Assembly: GCA_963717195.1 (NCBI GenBank)
Contig: CAVQVR010000021.1
Coordinates: 372,001-436,000 of the forward strand
Origin: JACDAE01 sp963717195
GTDB lineage: Bacteria > Chloroflexota > Ktedonobacteria > Ktedonobacterales > Ktedonobacteraceae
Reading direction: 5' to 3'
DNA: 64,000 nt
Program-made: the position numbers and the translations under genes
Shown here: positions 27,365-35,779 of the stretch, piece by piece
Layout: every line of letters starts with the position of its first letter
Numbering within the stretch: the first letter of the stretch is position 1
Notes under the pieces: generated by a model
Database searches by the model: none
Told to the model about the DNA's origin: nothing
Seen by the model: the letters and a program-made list of their open reading frames with translations, nothing else

Positions 27365-28714
27365 ATGGAAATACTGTATCCACGGTGCGCAGGGTGTGAT
27401 GTGCATAAGAAGACCATTAAGGTCTGTCTGATCATTCGAGACGAGCAGGGGAAGCCACAGAAGGAATTTCGCACGTATGGAACCACAACGGAGGAATTAT
27501 TGAAACTTTCGGACTGGCTCAAAGAGCAGGGATGCACGCATGTGGCAATGGAAGGAACTGGTGTGTACTGGAAACCAGTGTATAACCTGTTGGAAGGAAC
27601 TTTTGAGTTGTTGGTCGTCAATGCCCAGCATATCAAAGCGGTTCCTGGACGAAAAACGGATACGAAAGATGCGGAATGGATTGCTGAGCTGCTTCAACAT
27701 GGGTTACTCAAAGCGAGTTTCATTCCTTCGGCCCCCCAAAGAGAATTACGCGACTTGACGCGATATCGTGTTCGTTTAACGGAGGAGCGAGCCCGAGAAG
27801 TCAATCGTGTTCAGAAAACCCTAGAAGATACCAACCTGAAATTAGGCGATGTCGTGAGTGATATTGTCGGAAAAGCGTCACGGATGATTCTGGGGGCGAT
27901 CGTTGATGGGGAAACCGATCCCGTTAAACTAGCAGGCTTCGCTCTGGGGCGTGTTCATGCCAACGAGCACCAATTGGTGGCGGCATTAACAGGCCATGTC
28001 GATGACCATCATCGCTTTTTACTGCGAGAACATTTGACGCAGATTGAGCATCTTGAGCAAGCGATTGATCGAGTGACGAAGGAAATCGCGCGACGTTTCA
28101 CTCCCCCACCTTCTCCCGACGACGAAGATTCAGGACCTGCCAGAGCAGAACAGGCCAAATCCAGGACGGAACCCACCTCACAGGAACTGTCGTCTTCTGC
28201 AAAAGCAGTGGGAAACTGGGAGGAAGCGATGGTCTTACTCTGTAGTATTCCCGGTGTAAGCGAACGAGCGGCGTACGCTATTTTGGCTGAAATCGGGATA
28301 AAGATGCAACAGTTTCCCACAGCAGGGCATCTGGCATCTTGGGCGGGAGTCTGTCCTGGCAATCATGAAAGTGCTGGGAAGCGATTATCTGGAAAAACAC
28401 GCAAGGGCAATCCCTGGTTACGACGGGTTTTGATCCAGGTTGCCCATGCAGCATCACGTCAAAAGAACAGCTATCTTGCTGCGCAATATCGTCGCATCGC
28501 CGCTCGGCGCGGAGTGAAACGAGCAGCGATGGCCGTCGCTCACAGCATTCTCGTCATTATCTATCATCTGCTGAGTGAGGCAACGACCTATCAAGAACGT
28601 GGGGAAACCTTTTTTGAGGAACGAGATCGCGAGTCGGTTGAGCGACGCCTCGTCAATCAACTGACACGTTTAGGGTATCAAGTGGAACGCCAACCCATAG
28701 CTCAGGCCGGATAA
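27365..28714 (+). CDS. IS110-family transposase (bridge-RNA recombinase type)
   Basis: About 449 aa. The N-terminal RuvC-like DEDD domain shows CAGCDVHKKTIKV (Asp), AMEGTGVYWKP (Glu) and GRKTDTKDAEWIAEL (Asp pair). The C-terminal transposase_20 domain carries IPGVSERAAYAILAEIG, SWAGVCPGNHESAGKR with the catalytic Ser, and TRKGNPWLRRVL. A charged linker rich in Pro, Ser and Asp (about residues 245-285) separates them. The start at 27365 (MEILYPRCAGC) matches the family N-terminus. The frame stays open up to 27152, but this is the non-coding left end. It looks intact, so the element may be mobile. Confidence 0.92.
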   Translation: MEILYPRCAGCDVHKKTIKVCLIIRDEQGKPQKEFRTYGTTTEELLKLSDWLKEQGCTHVAMEGTGVYWKPVYNLLEGTFELLVVNAQHIKAVPGRKTDTKDAEWIAELLQHGLLKASFIPSAPQRELRDLTRYRVRLTEERAREVNRVQKTLEDTNLKLGDVVSDIVGKASRMILGAIVDGETDPVKLAGFALGRVHANEHQLVAALTGHVDDHHRFLLREHLTQIEHLEQAIDRVTKEIARRFTPPPSPDDEDSGPARAEQAKSRTEPTSQELSSSAKAVGNWEEAMVLLCSIPGVSERAAYAILAEIGIKMQQFPTAGHLASWAGVCPGNHESAGKRLSGKTRKGNPWLRRVLIQVAHAASRQKNSYLAAQYRRIAARRGVKRAAMAVAHSILVIIYHLLSEATTYQERGETFFEERDRESVERRLVNQLTRLGYQVERQPIAQAG

Positions 28715-28751
28715 TCTCCAACCTGAGCCGTAGGGAAGGACTTTTTCAGAG

Positions 28752-29330
28752 GAGATAGAAAGGGCTGATCGTGCCACCAGTGTTTTGCAAAAGTCTCGTA
28801 TAATCAAAATCGGTTAGGAGAGGTTCCCCTATCTGGCCTGGAGTATTACCGTCTCGCTTTAGTAGAATGCTACCTGGATTGAGGTTCCCGTGAATTATAC
28901 CCTGCTGATGGGCATAGTCTATTGCCAGGCTAAGAGAGGTAAAGAGATGCACAATATCAGCTCCTGGCCGGATTTTACCTCCGCTCCTCGTATGATGCAA
29001 ATAGTCAGCCAGAGTCTGCCCCTCAACGTAGTCCATCACAATGCAGACTATAGAGGCTATTGAGCCATCGGGATCGCTTGAGGGAAAGACAAGCGCGTCA
29101 CGGATAAGTACAATGTTGGGATGCTTGATGGAAGCAACCAGCCCGACATACTGACGAAACTGTAGCATAGCATCAGAGTCAGCCTTTATAGTAGTATAGA
29201 ATACTTTGAGGGTTACATAGTCACGCGACCGAGGATCGAAGGCAATCCATACCTCGCTCGTCTTATCACTAACCAGGCGTTTAGAGAGTTCATAGCGCCC
29301 GATGCGCTTCAGTGGCGTGCTCATACTCAT
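28752..29330 (-). pseudogene. Ser/Thr kinase-like membrane protein, N-terminal half, cut by IS110
   Basis: This is the N-lobe and catalytic loop of the kinase whose remainder is at 25445-27098. The start at 29330 (MSMSTPLKRIGRYEL) has GAGGGT upstream. The lysine is in VTLKVFYTT. The catalytic loop reads HGNLNPGSILL (no HRD Asp) and the Mg loop DFD, so it was probably a pseudokinase before disruption, like the CBM2 fusion at 13508-15073. The reading frame now ends in the IS at a TGA (28746-28748). Confidence 0.85.
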
Positions 29331-29418
29331 ACCCTCCTCTTTGTGGGATATGCCGTGTCTCTTCTCGCGTTCTATACAAAGTTAGACTCTAGCAATTTGT
29401 GAGTAGCCTACGTAAGTA

Positions 29419-29918
29419 TAGGCTTTTGTGCTGCTCAATACAAGCAAATAGCAGCTTTCTCCCATGCATTCGCGACTTGTTGGGATGATTCGCGTTCCTG
29501 GATAGCTACTGACTTAGCAGCTAATTGGAGAGAGCTTCAGCACCACATTCTCAATCTGGGGAGAGATGTTGGATGCTTTCTCGCGCAACGGAGAGGCTTC
29601 AACAAACATATGCTGGCTTGCCACTTCAAAAAACGTGCCATGGAAGGGGCAACTACCCGTCAGCCATTCATACACGACGACGCCTAGAGCATACTGGTCG
29701 CTAGCTGGCACAGGCTTGCCCTGGAGTTGCTCCGGAGCCATATATGCAGCCGTCCCTGCCACCTCCTGCAAAGAACGCAAATTTGAGCTCTGGGCGGAGA
29801 GGACAAGGCCAAAATCGCTCAGGAGAACCGTATTGTTACTGCTCAATAATATATTCTCAGGCTTGACATCACGATGGATAAGTTTGTGATCATGGGCCGA
29901 TTGTAGGGCGGTTTCCAT
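29419..29918 (-). pseudogene. Ser/Thr protein kinase remnant
   Basis: About 130 residues of a true kinase: HRDVKPENILL (active catalytic loop), LLSDFGLVL (DFG), GTAAYMAPEQLQG and DQYALGVVVYEWLTG. It stops at 29514 shortly after IENVVLK. The expected continuation is partly visible in decayed form: QERESSQQVANAWEKA in another frame ending near 29419, like the usual PQERF-SVQAFA-ALEQA tail. The entire N-lobe is missing, and the peptide deformylase gene begins just upstream. It is a decayed fragment, not a simple frameshift. Confidence 0.75.
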
Positions 29919-29947
29919 TGATTGTTTTTACTTTTCTACCTCGGTTT

Positions 29948-30511
29948 CTATGGCTCCTCTATCGATTTAGCCAAAGAATCAATAGCTCTACGGCGAGCAC
30001 CAGATTCCGTTGGAAGCAGATTATCTTCAGGTCTAAACCTATCTGGATAGAGCAGGCCATCTAAATGGTCAATTTCGTGTTGAAATATTCTAGCAAGCCA
30101 ACCATCAGCATGATAGTCTTCCAGATTACCTTGCAAATTATAAGCTTGAACATGAACTTCTGTGGATCTATATATCTTGCCAGTACAAAGGGGAAGACTC
30201 AAACATCCCTCGAAATCTCCAACCTGAGTTTCACTTGAACTTAGGATAATCGGATTGATAAGGACATGAGGACCAAATTTTAACCGTGCCGGGTCCATCG
30301 TAACTAAACGCAGAGGAATCCCTACCTGAGGTGCTGCAATTCCTGCTCCATCAGATTTATACATTACTTCAAACATCTCCAAGGCGATCTTATTACACAT
30401 TTTTAACATTTCAGCATTATCAACCTGAACATCAACTGCTTTCTGCCTTAAAATGATATCTTTTAAGGCTAACAGTTCTGGATCAAGTGTTACAAAAGAT
30501 AGTGCGCCCAA
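29948..30511 (-). CDS. def: Peptide deformylase
   Basis: 187 aa. It removes the N-formyl group from nascent proteins with a metal held by Cys and two His. Motif 1 is GAGIAAPQ (residues 55-62), motif 2 EGCLSLP (101-107, metal Cys103), motif 3 HEIDH (145-149). The start is a TTG at 30511 with GGAGGT upstream. The gene is visibly more AT-rich than the neighbours, with a long N-terminus before motif 1, and sits directly beside a kinase remnant, which suggests it came in by transfer or is a second deformylase. It is not clearly in an operon with acpS. Confidence 0.9.
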   Translation of the reverse strand: MGALSFVTLDPELLALKDIILRQKAVDVQVDNAEMLKMCNKIALEMFEVMYKSDGAGIAAPQVGIPLRLVTMDPARLKFGPHVLINPIILSSSETQVGDFEGCLSLPLCTGKIYRSTEVHVQAYNLQGNLEDYHADGWLARIFQHEIDHLDGLLYPDRFRPEDNLLPTESGARRRAIDSLAKSIEEP

Positions 30512-30574
30512 GTGACTACCTCCAATTTATAGCCTATCTACAATCAATTGCATTATATTGATTGCATATTGATG

Positions 30575-31084
30575 CTACTTCTCTTGTAGATCAACCTGCA
30601 CCCCCACCGCCACCGCAATCGAGAACGACGCCAGATCAGATATACTCACATCAAAAGCACTCAAGCCCAACTCGCGCGCACGCAAACTTGCATTCCCATA
30701 CAACCGCACACTCGGACGCCCCGTACTCAACTGCACCACCTCCAGTTCGTGCCAGGAGATACCCTGCATACCCGTACCCAACGCCTTGCTGATAGCTTCC
30801 TTTGCCGCGAAACGCCCAGCTAATTTAAGCGGCTTACCACGACATTGCTGTATCTCTAGTTCGGTAAAGATACGTTGCAGGAAACGTTCACCGTGCCGCG
30901 CGAGGATGCTGCGTACACGCTCGATTTCGATGATATCGACGCCCACGGCAACATTGACGCCGTGCGTTGGAAGCAGAGGAGCGGGAAGACCAGCCATGCC
31001 CGATACACCAAAGAGTTCAGCAGATAGAGGAGATCCTGGCAGATTCACCAGGGGCGTAAAGAGCAATGGCCGGTCGTCGTTCAT
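30575..31084 (-). CDS. acpS: Holo-[acyl-carrier-protein] synthase with N-terminal extension
   Basis: 169 aa. AcpS moves phosphopantetheine from CoA to the acyl carrier protein. The signatures are VGVDIIEIERV (metal Asp) and RFAAKEAISKALGTG (metal Glu). The family usually starts close to VGVDI, but here about 46 residues precede it, with an internal Met at residue 30. The start at 31084 shares one base with the stop of ugd (TAATG), so translation is coupled, and this favours the long form. The extension is Pro/Leu-rich and unrecognised. Confidence 0.88.
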   Translation of the reverse strand: MNDDRPLLFTPLVNLPGSPLSAELFGVSGMAGLPAPLLPTHGVNVAVGVDIIEIERVRSILARHGERFLQRIFTELEIQQCRGKPLKLAGRFAAKEAISKALGTGMQGISWHELEVVQLSTGRPSVRLYGNASLRARELGLSAFDVSISDLASFSIAVAVGVQVDLQEK

Positions 31085-32493
31085 TACTTTCCCTCTTCTA
31101 AGCCGAGCGCGGACTGCTGAGGGAGAATACTGGTGGTATCTCCAGGTGCCAGAATGGAGGGGGACGGGTTGGTGCCGCGTCCCATGCCACGATAGATGAA
31201 GCCCTGACGCTCCATTTCGGTTGACTCGTAGAGGTTGCGGCCATCGATTAGTATGGGGCGGTGCATAGCGCTACGGATCTGGCCCATATTCAACGACTTG
31301 AACTCGTTCCATTCAGTCACCATAACGAGCGCATCGGCGTTCTGAGCAACCTCGTAGGCAGTTCCACAGAAGGTAACTGCATCCATGTGAACGCCAGCCC
31401 GTTTGAGCGCCTCGCGACCAGTCTCGGTAGCAACGGGATCATATACTTTCACGGCAGCACCCTGAGAGGTAATCCAGCGGATGATATCGATGGAGGGAGC
31501 TTCGCGCATATCGTCCGTGTTGGGTTTGAAGGCCAGACCGAGAACGCCGATGGTGCAATTGCGCAGTGAGCCGAGGATGTTGGTCAGTTTATTGACAACC
31601 AGGCGGCGCTGATCGTGGTTGATGTCCATTACGGCATGTAACAATTGAGGGTGTAGTCCTGCTTCATCGGCCATGTAAGCAAGCGCCCGAACGTCTTTTG
31701 GAAAACAACTCCCACCGTATCCCAGGCCTGCATCCAGAAACGCCCGTCCGATGCGCTTATCATAACCCATGCCTACCGCAACCTCTTTCACATCCGCACC
31801 CAGACGTTCGCAGATCTGCGCAATCTCATTGATAAACGAGATCTTCGTCGCCAGGAACGCATTCGAGGCATATTTGATCATTTCGGCGGTATACAGATCG
31901 GTAATCACGATAGGAGCACGCAACGGCAGGTACAGGCGAGCGACCGTACTGGCGGCTTCCTCCTCGGACGAGCCAAGTACCACGCGATCAGGATGCTGGA
32001 AATCCTGTACCGCCGATCCCTCGCGCAAGAACTCGGGATTGGAGACAACCGAGAAGCCGACATCGGGACGCTTGAGGTTATTGTAAATAACGCGCGAGAC
32101 CACATCGCCGCTACCAACGGGAACGGTACTCTTATTAATAATGATCGTGTAGTGATCAAGTTCCTGCGCGATACTGCTGGCCGCGCTCTCGACGTAACGC
32201 ATATCAGCACCGCCCTGATTGGCACCAGTGGGAGTGTTGACTGCGATAAAGATGAATTCGCTATTGTCCAGGGCTTCGCTATAGCTGGTGGTGAAGCGCA
32301 GACGACCAGCCTGGACGTTCCGTTCGACCAGTTCTTCCAGACCTGGCTCGTAGATGGGAAGGATGCCCTGTTTGAGGCGTTCGATTTTTTCGGCAACAAT
32401 ATCGAGGCAGGTAACCTGATTGCCCATATCGGCAAGGCAGGTACCCGTAACTAGACCGACATAGCCGGTACCAATAACAGAGATGACAGCCAC
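31084..32493 (-). CDS. ugd: UDP-glucose 6-dehydrogenase
   Basis: 469 aa. It oxidises UDP-glucose to UDP-glucuronate for polysaccharide synthesis. The N-terminal Rossmann motif is VIGTGYVGLVTG; the catalytic Cys263 is in GYGGSCFPKD; Lys in YASNAFLATKISF; the C-terminal NAD domain holds LGLAFKPNTDDMREAPS. GTG start with GAGGAG 8 bases upstream. It is in a leftward unit MBL hydrolase-ugd-acpS with very short gaps. The tail of about 30 residues beyond the family core is Pro/Ser-rich. Confidence 0.94.
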   Translation of the reverse strand: MAVISVIGTGYVGLVTGTCLADMGNQVTCLDIVAEKIERLKQGILPIYEPGLEELVERNVQAGRLRFTTSYSEALDNSEFIFIAVNTPTGANQGGADMRYVESAASSIAQELDHYTIIINKSTVPVGSGDVVSRVIYNNLKRPDVGFSVVSNPEFLREGSAVQDFQHPDRVVLGSSEEEAASTVARLYLPLRAPIVITDLYTAEMIKYASNAFLATKISFINEIAQICERLGADVKEVAVGMGYDKRIGRAFLDAGLGYGGSCFPKDVRALAYMADEAGLHPQLLHAVMDINHDQRRLVVNKLTNILGSLRNCTIGVLGLAFKPNTDDMREAPSIDIIRWITSQGAAVKVYDPVATETGREALKRAGVHMDAVTFCGTAYEVAQNADALVMVTEWNEFKSLNMGQIRSAMHRPILIDGRNLYESTEMERQGFIYRGMGRGTNPSPSILAPGDTTSILPQQSALGLEEGK

Positions 32494-32498
32494 AAGAA

Positions 32499-33164
32499 TT
32501 ACTCCTCTATATTTACAAACGGATTTTCATGTTTCTCTTCAAGGATAGTTGTAGGTTCGCCATGTCCAGAGAAGACCACCATATCATCATCGAGGGTATA
32601 CAACTTTTTGCGTATTGAGTCTTCGATCTGTTGATAGCTGCCGCCGGGTAAATCGGTACGGCCAATGCTACGGCGGAAGAGCGTATCGCCGCTGAAGACG
32701 CAGTAGGGACGGCTCACAAGACTGACACCACCAGGAGTGTGACCAGGCGTATGGAGAACCGTAAGAGAAAGTGTACCGAAAGAGATAGAATCGCCTTCAT
32801 TGAGCAGAATATCCGGCTTTCTTTTCACAAGTGGTGCCTGACGTCCATACATTTCGGCTGCGAGCTTATCGGTATAAAGGGGTACATCGGCGGGATGGAT
32901 TGCCAGAGGAACGGGGTAGACCTCGCTCACAGCATCGATGCCACTGACGTGGTCGATGTGTCCATGGGTATTAATAATATATTTAGGAGCGAGTTTAAGT
33001 TCCTTAATCGTCTCCAGAATCTGCTCAGGCTCATCGCCGGGATCGATAATAACTGCTTCTCGCGTCTGAGGACAGGCGTAGAGGTAGCAATTCTCCTGGA
33101 ACATGCCGGTCGTCACGCAGGCGACGATGGGCATCTGATCTTCATTATTCTCAATTTCGGGCAT
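32499..33164 (-). CDS. MBL-fold hydrolase (glyoxalase II-like)
   Basis: 221 aa. Metallo-beta-lactamase fold of the small glyoxalase II/YcbL type: metal motif THGHIDHVSG, later His in HTPGHTPGG, Asp in VFSGDTLF and final His in VFSGHGEPT. The substrate is probably a thioester, but no specific pocket residue can be read. The start at 33164 (MPEIENNEDQM) has GGAGGAA upstream. It is the first gene of the unit with ugd and acpS (gap of 5 bp to ugd). Confidence 0.88.
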   Translation of the reverse strand: MPEIENNEDQMPIVACVTTGMFQENCYLYACPQTREAVIIDPGDEPEQILETIKELKLAPKYIINTHGHIDHVSGIDAVSEVYPVPLAIHPADVPLYTDKLAAEMYGRQAPLVKRKPDILLNEGDSISFGTLSLTVLHTPGHTPGGVSLVSRPYCVFSGDTLFRRSIGRTDLPGGSYQQIEDSIRKKLYTLDDDMVVFSGHGEPTTILEEKHENPFVNIEE

Positions 33165-33657
33165 GCAATCAGTTCCTCCTGGCCCTACTGGGGGAGCGAC
33201 AATACTGGAGCTATTATAACATAGCTGTCGCCAGGTGTATTGAATTGGAGGTACCTCATTTTTTAAGGTAGTGGCTCGAATATTGAGTTAAACGCTAGCA
33301 TGAAGCGGATCTAAAGAAGAAAACGTATAAAAAGAGAAGGTCCCTACCCTGACAATCGTATGCGGTTGCAGCAGGGCGGTGCTTATGGTAAACTGTGCCA
33401 CATAGTAAGCTTGCCGGATGGGTTGGGATTGATGCGTAAGAAAAAGGATATATAGCAGTTTATTACTACCAGAAACCAAATAAATTGAGTTTTATAAAAA
33501 GCACATATAGTCTGCACTATATAAGTCTGGACGAAGTGGAAAGCGTAATGTAAAATGGGTATTAGGAGTGGTTGTTTTATCGCTCTGTGGTCATCTACCA
33601 CTGTCGCCCATAGTGTCAGCACGAAGCCGATGCAAGGTCAGGAGAATTAAAAAAGAC
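33165..33657. other. Divergent intergenic region, no gene seen
   Basis: 493 bp between the MBL hydrolase and the hypothetical Tat-motif protein. It is AT-rich and must hold two promoters. I see no palindrome of the window's repeat families, no tRNA, and no small frame with a ribosome site. Confidence 0.45.
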
Positions 33658-34947
33658 ATGTCAAAGGATCATTCGGAGCGGAGAACTTATCGAAGGAGTC
33701 CTGGACGCCAATATGGGTATGAGTATGATCCACTGCGTAGTCGTAATGAGCAGAGTCAGAGCGGAAGAATAGATAGTGATGGATTAAGAGAACATGGGAC
33801 GACTCGCGGAGAGACGGCGAGCAAGTCTGGTTCTCTAGCCGCGCAACGCCCTGATCTGCGTAGAACAAGACAACTCCTGCGTCAAAATATTCTTGCTACC
33901 AAAGCACGCTTTGTCGAAGAAGGTAGCGAACAAGAAGAATTTCAAGAGATCGAGCAACCACTAGAGCGGATTCCAGAGTATGAAGAGGAAGAGGATACGA
34001 CCCTCTATAGTAAGCGTTATCCCACACGGAGCGGACGACTGGTGCAGCGTCCAACACCAGGGCAAGAACTGATTGAGACGCAAGAAGATAACTGGGAAGA
34101 GGTTGGTGATGTAGATCCTGATCTTGGCTATGAAGAAGTCGATCCCCTTGATGCACGTATGAGGTACATAGAGGACCAACCACGTTATGCATCCAATCGA
34201 CCAGTCAGAATACCTCAGGGGAGACCGACGCATAGTGTGCGCCCTATCGAGACTGAAGACGACTACTATGACGACGAGTATGGTGATGATTATTACGAAG
34301 AAGAGGTCAGGCGCCCACCAGCACAGCGTAGGGAAAAGAAGCGTAAAATGTCGCGTCGCGGCCTGTTGGCTGGAGTTGCTGTCGTTGCAATAGGAGGAGC
34401 AGGCGCGGCGGTGTATGAAATGGCACCGAAACTGCCACAGGTTGTAGGAACGGCTGCACAGAATGTTGAGCAGCAGGTGCAGGACGCGTTCCAGAAGGGA
34501 ATAGCAAAGGGTGCTGATGATACGCGTAAAGAATTTATCACAGCCCTGGAAGATCTGGAAGGCTTCACATTAGATGGCGCTATTGCTACTGCGAAATTGA
34601 CACGCGTGGCCTATGATGTCTTTGTCTCACCCATCGTGCAATTTGGTTCCACGATCACCGGTGATTTTCTCAATGCGATGCTCCAGGCCATCAAAACAGC
34701 CCGTGGTTGGCTCGCGCAGGTATATATGGATAATTCCACAATGATCGCCATTCAGAAGGTACTTCAAGCATGGGTGAGCAACGTATCGAGTATGCCCAAG
34801 CAGCTCAATGCCATTGCGGATACCGATCTTGATGGTGCACAGTCGTATCTCAACGCGCTACAAGCGAAGATAGCAGCGGAGAAGGCAAAATTGAATAATC
34901 CGCAAGCAACTCCTACGCCACAACCTGCGCCGAAGGCAAAGCAGTAA
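33658..34947 (+). CDS. Acidic hypothetical protein with central twin-Arg/membrane segment
   Basis: 429 aa from the ATG at 33658 (AGGAG about 14 bases upstream, which is long). Residues 1-220 are hydrophilic, disordered-looking and rich in Arg, Glu, Asp and Tyr (for example EDDYYDDEYGDDYYEEE). A single hydrophobic segment follows KKRKMSRRGLLAG, which looks like a Tat-type SRRG(L)L motif but sits at about residue 255 instead of at the N-terminus. The remaining 170 residues are helical and would be outside, with a Thr/Pro/Gln/Lys-rich tail. No family recognised. It is followed by merR on the same strand. Confidence 0.65.
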   Translation: MSKDHSERRTYRRSPGRQYGYEYDPLRSRNEQSQSGRIDSDGLREHGTTRGETASKSGSLAAQRPDLRRTRQLLRQNILATKARFVEEGSEQEEFQEIEQPLERIPEYEEEEDTTLYSKRYPTRSGRLVQRPTPGQELIETQEDNWEEVGDVDPDLGYEEVDPLDARMRYIEDQPRYASNRPVRIPQGRPTHSVRPIETEDDYYDDEYGDDYYEEEVRRPPAQRREKKRKMSRRGLLAGVAVVAIGGAGAAVYEMAPKLPQVVGTAAQNVEQQVQDAFQKGIAKGADDTRKEFITALEDLEGFTLDGAIATAKLTRVAYDVFVSPIVQFGSTITGDFLNAMLQAIKTARGWLAQVYMDNSTMIAIQKVLQAWVSNVSSMPKQLNAIADTDLDGAQSYLNALQAKIAAEKAKLNNPQATPTPQPAPKAKQ

Positions 34948-34988
34948 ACGTAGAAATGAGGGAGCCGGGTGATGGGAGGAAAGAGATA

Positions 34989-35688
34989 GTGTCCCTGGTA
35001 GAGAGCGACGTACAGCCGCAATTGTTACGCATCGATGATCTTGCTCATCTCTCTGGAGTACCGAGCAGGACCATTCGCTTCTATAACACGCAAGGGCTAT
35101 TACCTGCACCCATTATGCGTGGTCGTGTCGCCTATTATAACCAGGAACACTTACTGGTGCTGGGCATCATACGTGAATTGAAGGAGCAACAGAATTTACC
35201 GCTGGATGTTATCAAACAACTGTTAGAGATTCGAGCGCAGCAGGGAGATGTGCAGATGAATCTGGCGCTCAAGCAGCGTATGCTACGAACACTGACGAGT
35301 GGAGTTCAGCAGGTACGCCTCTCTAAAGAGGAACTGATACAGCAAGCTGGCGTGCCAGGCGCAGAGATCGATAAGTTGGTGGGCCAGGGATTGCTCTTTC
35401 CCATTGAGATAGAGGGAACGATACTCTTTAGCGGCGATGATGTCTTATTGCTCGACCTCTACCAGAATCTGCAACAACTAGGTTTGCCAATAGCCTTGCC
35501 CGCCCTTATACGTTTCCAGTTGCGTCAATTAGTACGTAGCGAAATCGCCGCCTGTGAACAATACATGCTCCCCCAATGGCAAGCCAACGGCCTCCCTGGA
35601 GCAACAGACGGAGCAGTTCGAGAAGATACTAACCCTGACCGACACGCTACTATCCGTAATGCACCGGAAATTACTCTATCAGGCGTAG
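34989..35688 (+). pseudogene. MerR-family regulator, frameshifted
   Basis: The N-terminal winged-helix domain is intact: LLRIDDLAHLSGVPSRTIRFYNTQGLLP, YYNQEHLLVLGIIRELKEQ. The GTG at 34989 has GGGAGG 9 bases upstream; the ATG at 34956 has none. After QYMLP the frame goes wrong at a run of five C (35570-35574). With one C fewer it reads LPNGKPTASLEQQ, then TEQFEKILTLTDTLLSVMHR and KLLYQA, a normal MerR coiled coil, and ends at TAG (35686-35688). The unshifted frame instead runs into the palindrome and ends at 35720. The true stop coincides with the first TAG of that repeat. The effector is unknown. Confidence 0.82.
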
Positions 35689-35771
35689 GGGCCGCGTTTA
35701 CGACGCCCAGGTGTGGGTAGATCAGATGGATTGTGCCTCCCACACCTGGGCGTCGTAAACGCGGCCCCTAC
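35685..35771. repeat. GTAGGGGC palindrome, full element at a stop codon
   Basis: The left arm is GTAGGGGCCGCGTTTACGAC plus GCCCAGGTGTGGG (35685-35717). The right arm is its reverse complement (about 35738-35771). The loop is about 20 bases. The first TAG is the frame-corrected stop of merR, and the right end lies 8 bases before the lgt stop. It could act as a two-way transcription end for the convergent merR and lgt. Confidence 0.85.
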
Positions 35772-35779
35772 GAAAATGA

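Larger units (their letters stand above)
27099..28751 (+). mobile_element. IS110-family insertion sequence
   Basis: About 1,653 bp inserted into a kinase gene, with boundaries set by joining the two kinase halves. GAGA is present at both junctions (27095-27098 and 28752-28755), so the exact ends are ambiguous by 4 bases. The element carries one DEDD/Ser transposase gene, a long non-coding left end (about 266 bp) and a short right end (37 bp), with no long terminal inverted repeats, as in the IS110 group. GAGA contains CT on the minus strand, which would suit the CT core typical of IS110 recombination. Confidence 0.85.

Noticed and set aside
35560..35720. Apparent C-terminus of MerR running into the palindrome
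   Set aside because: The other frame from the C5 run gives a normal coiled-coil end and a stop at 35688; the long form is an artefact of the frameshift.
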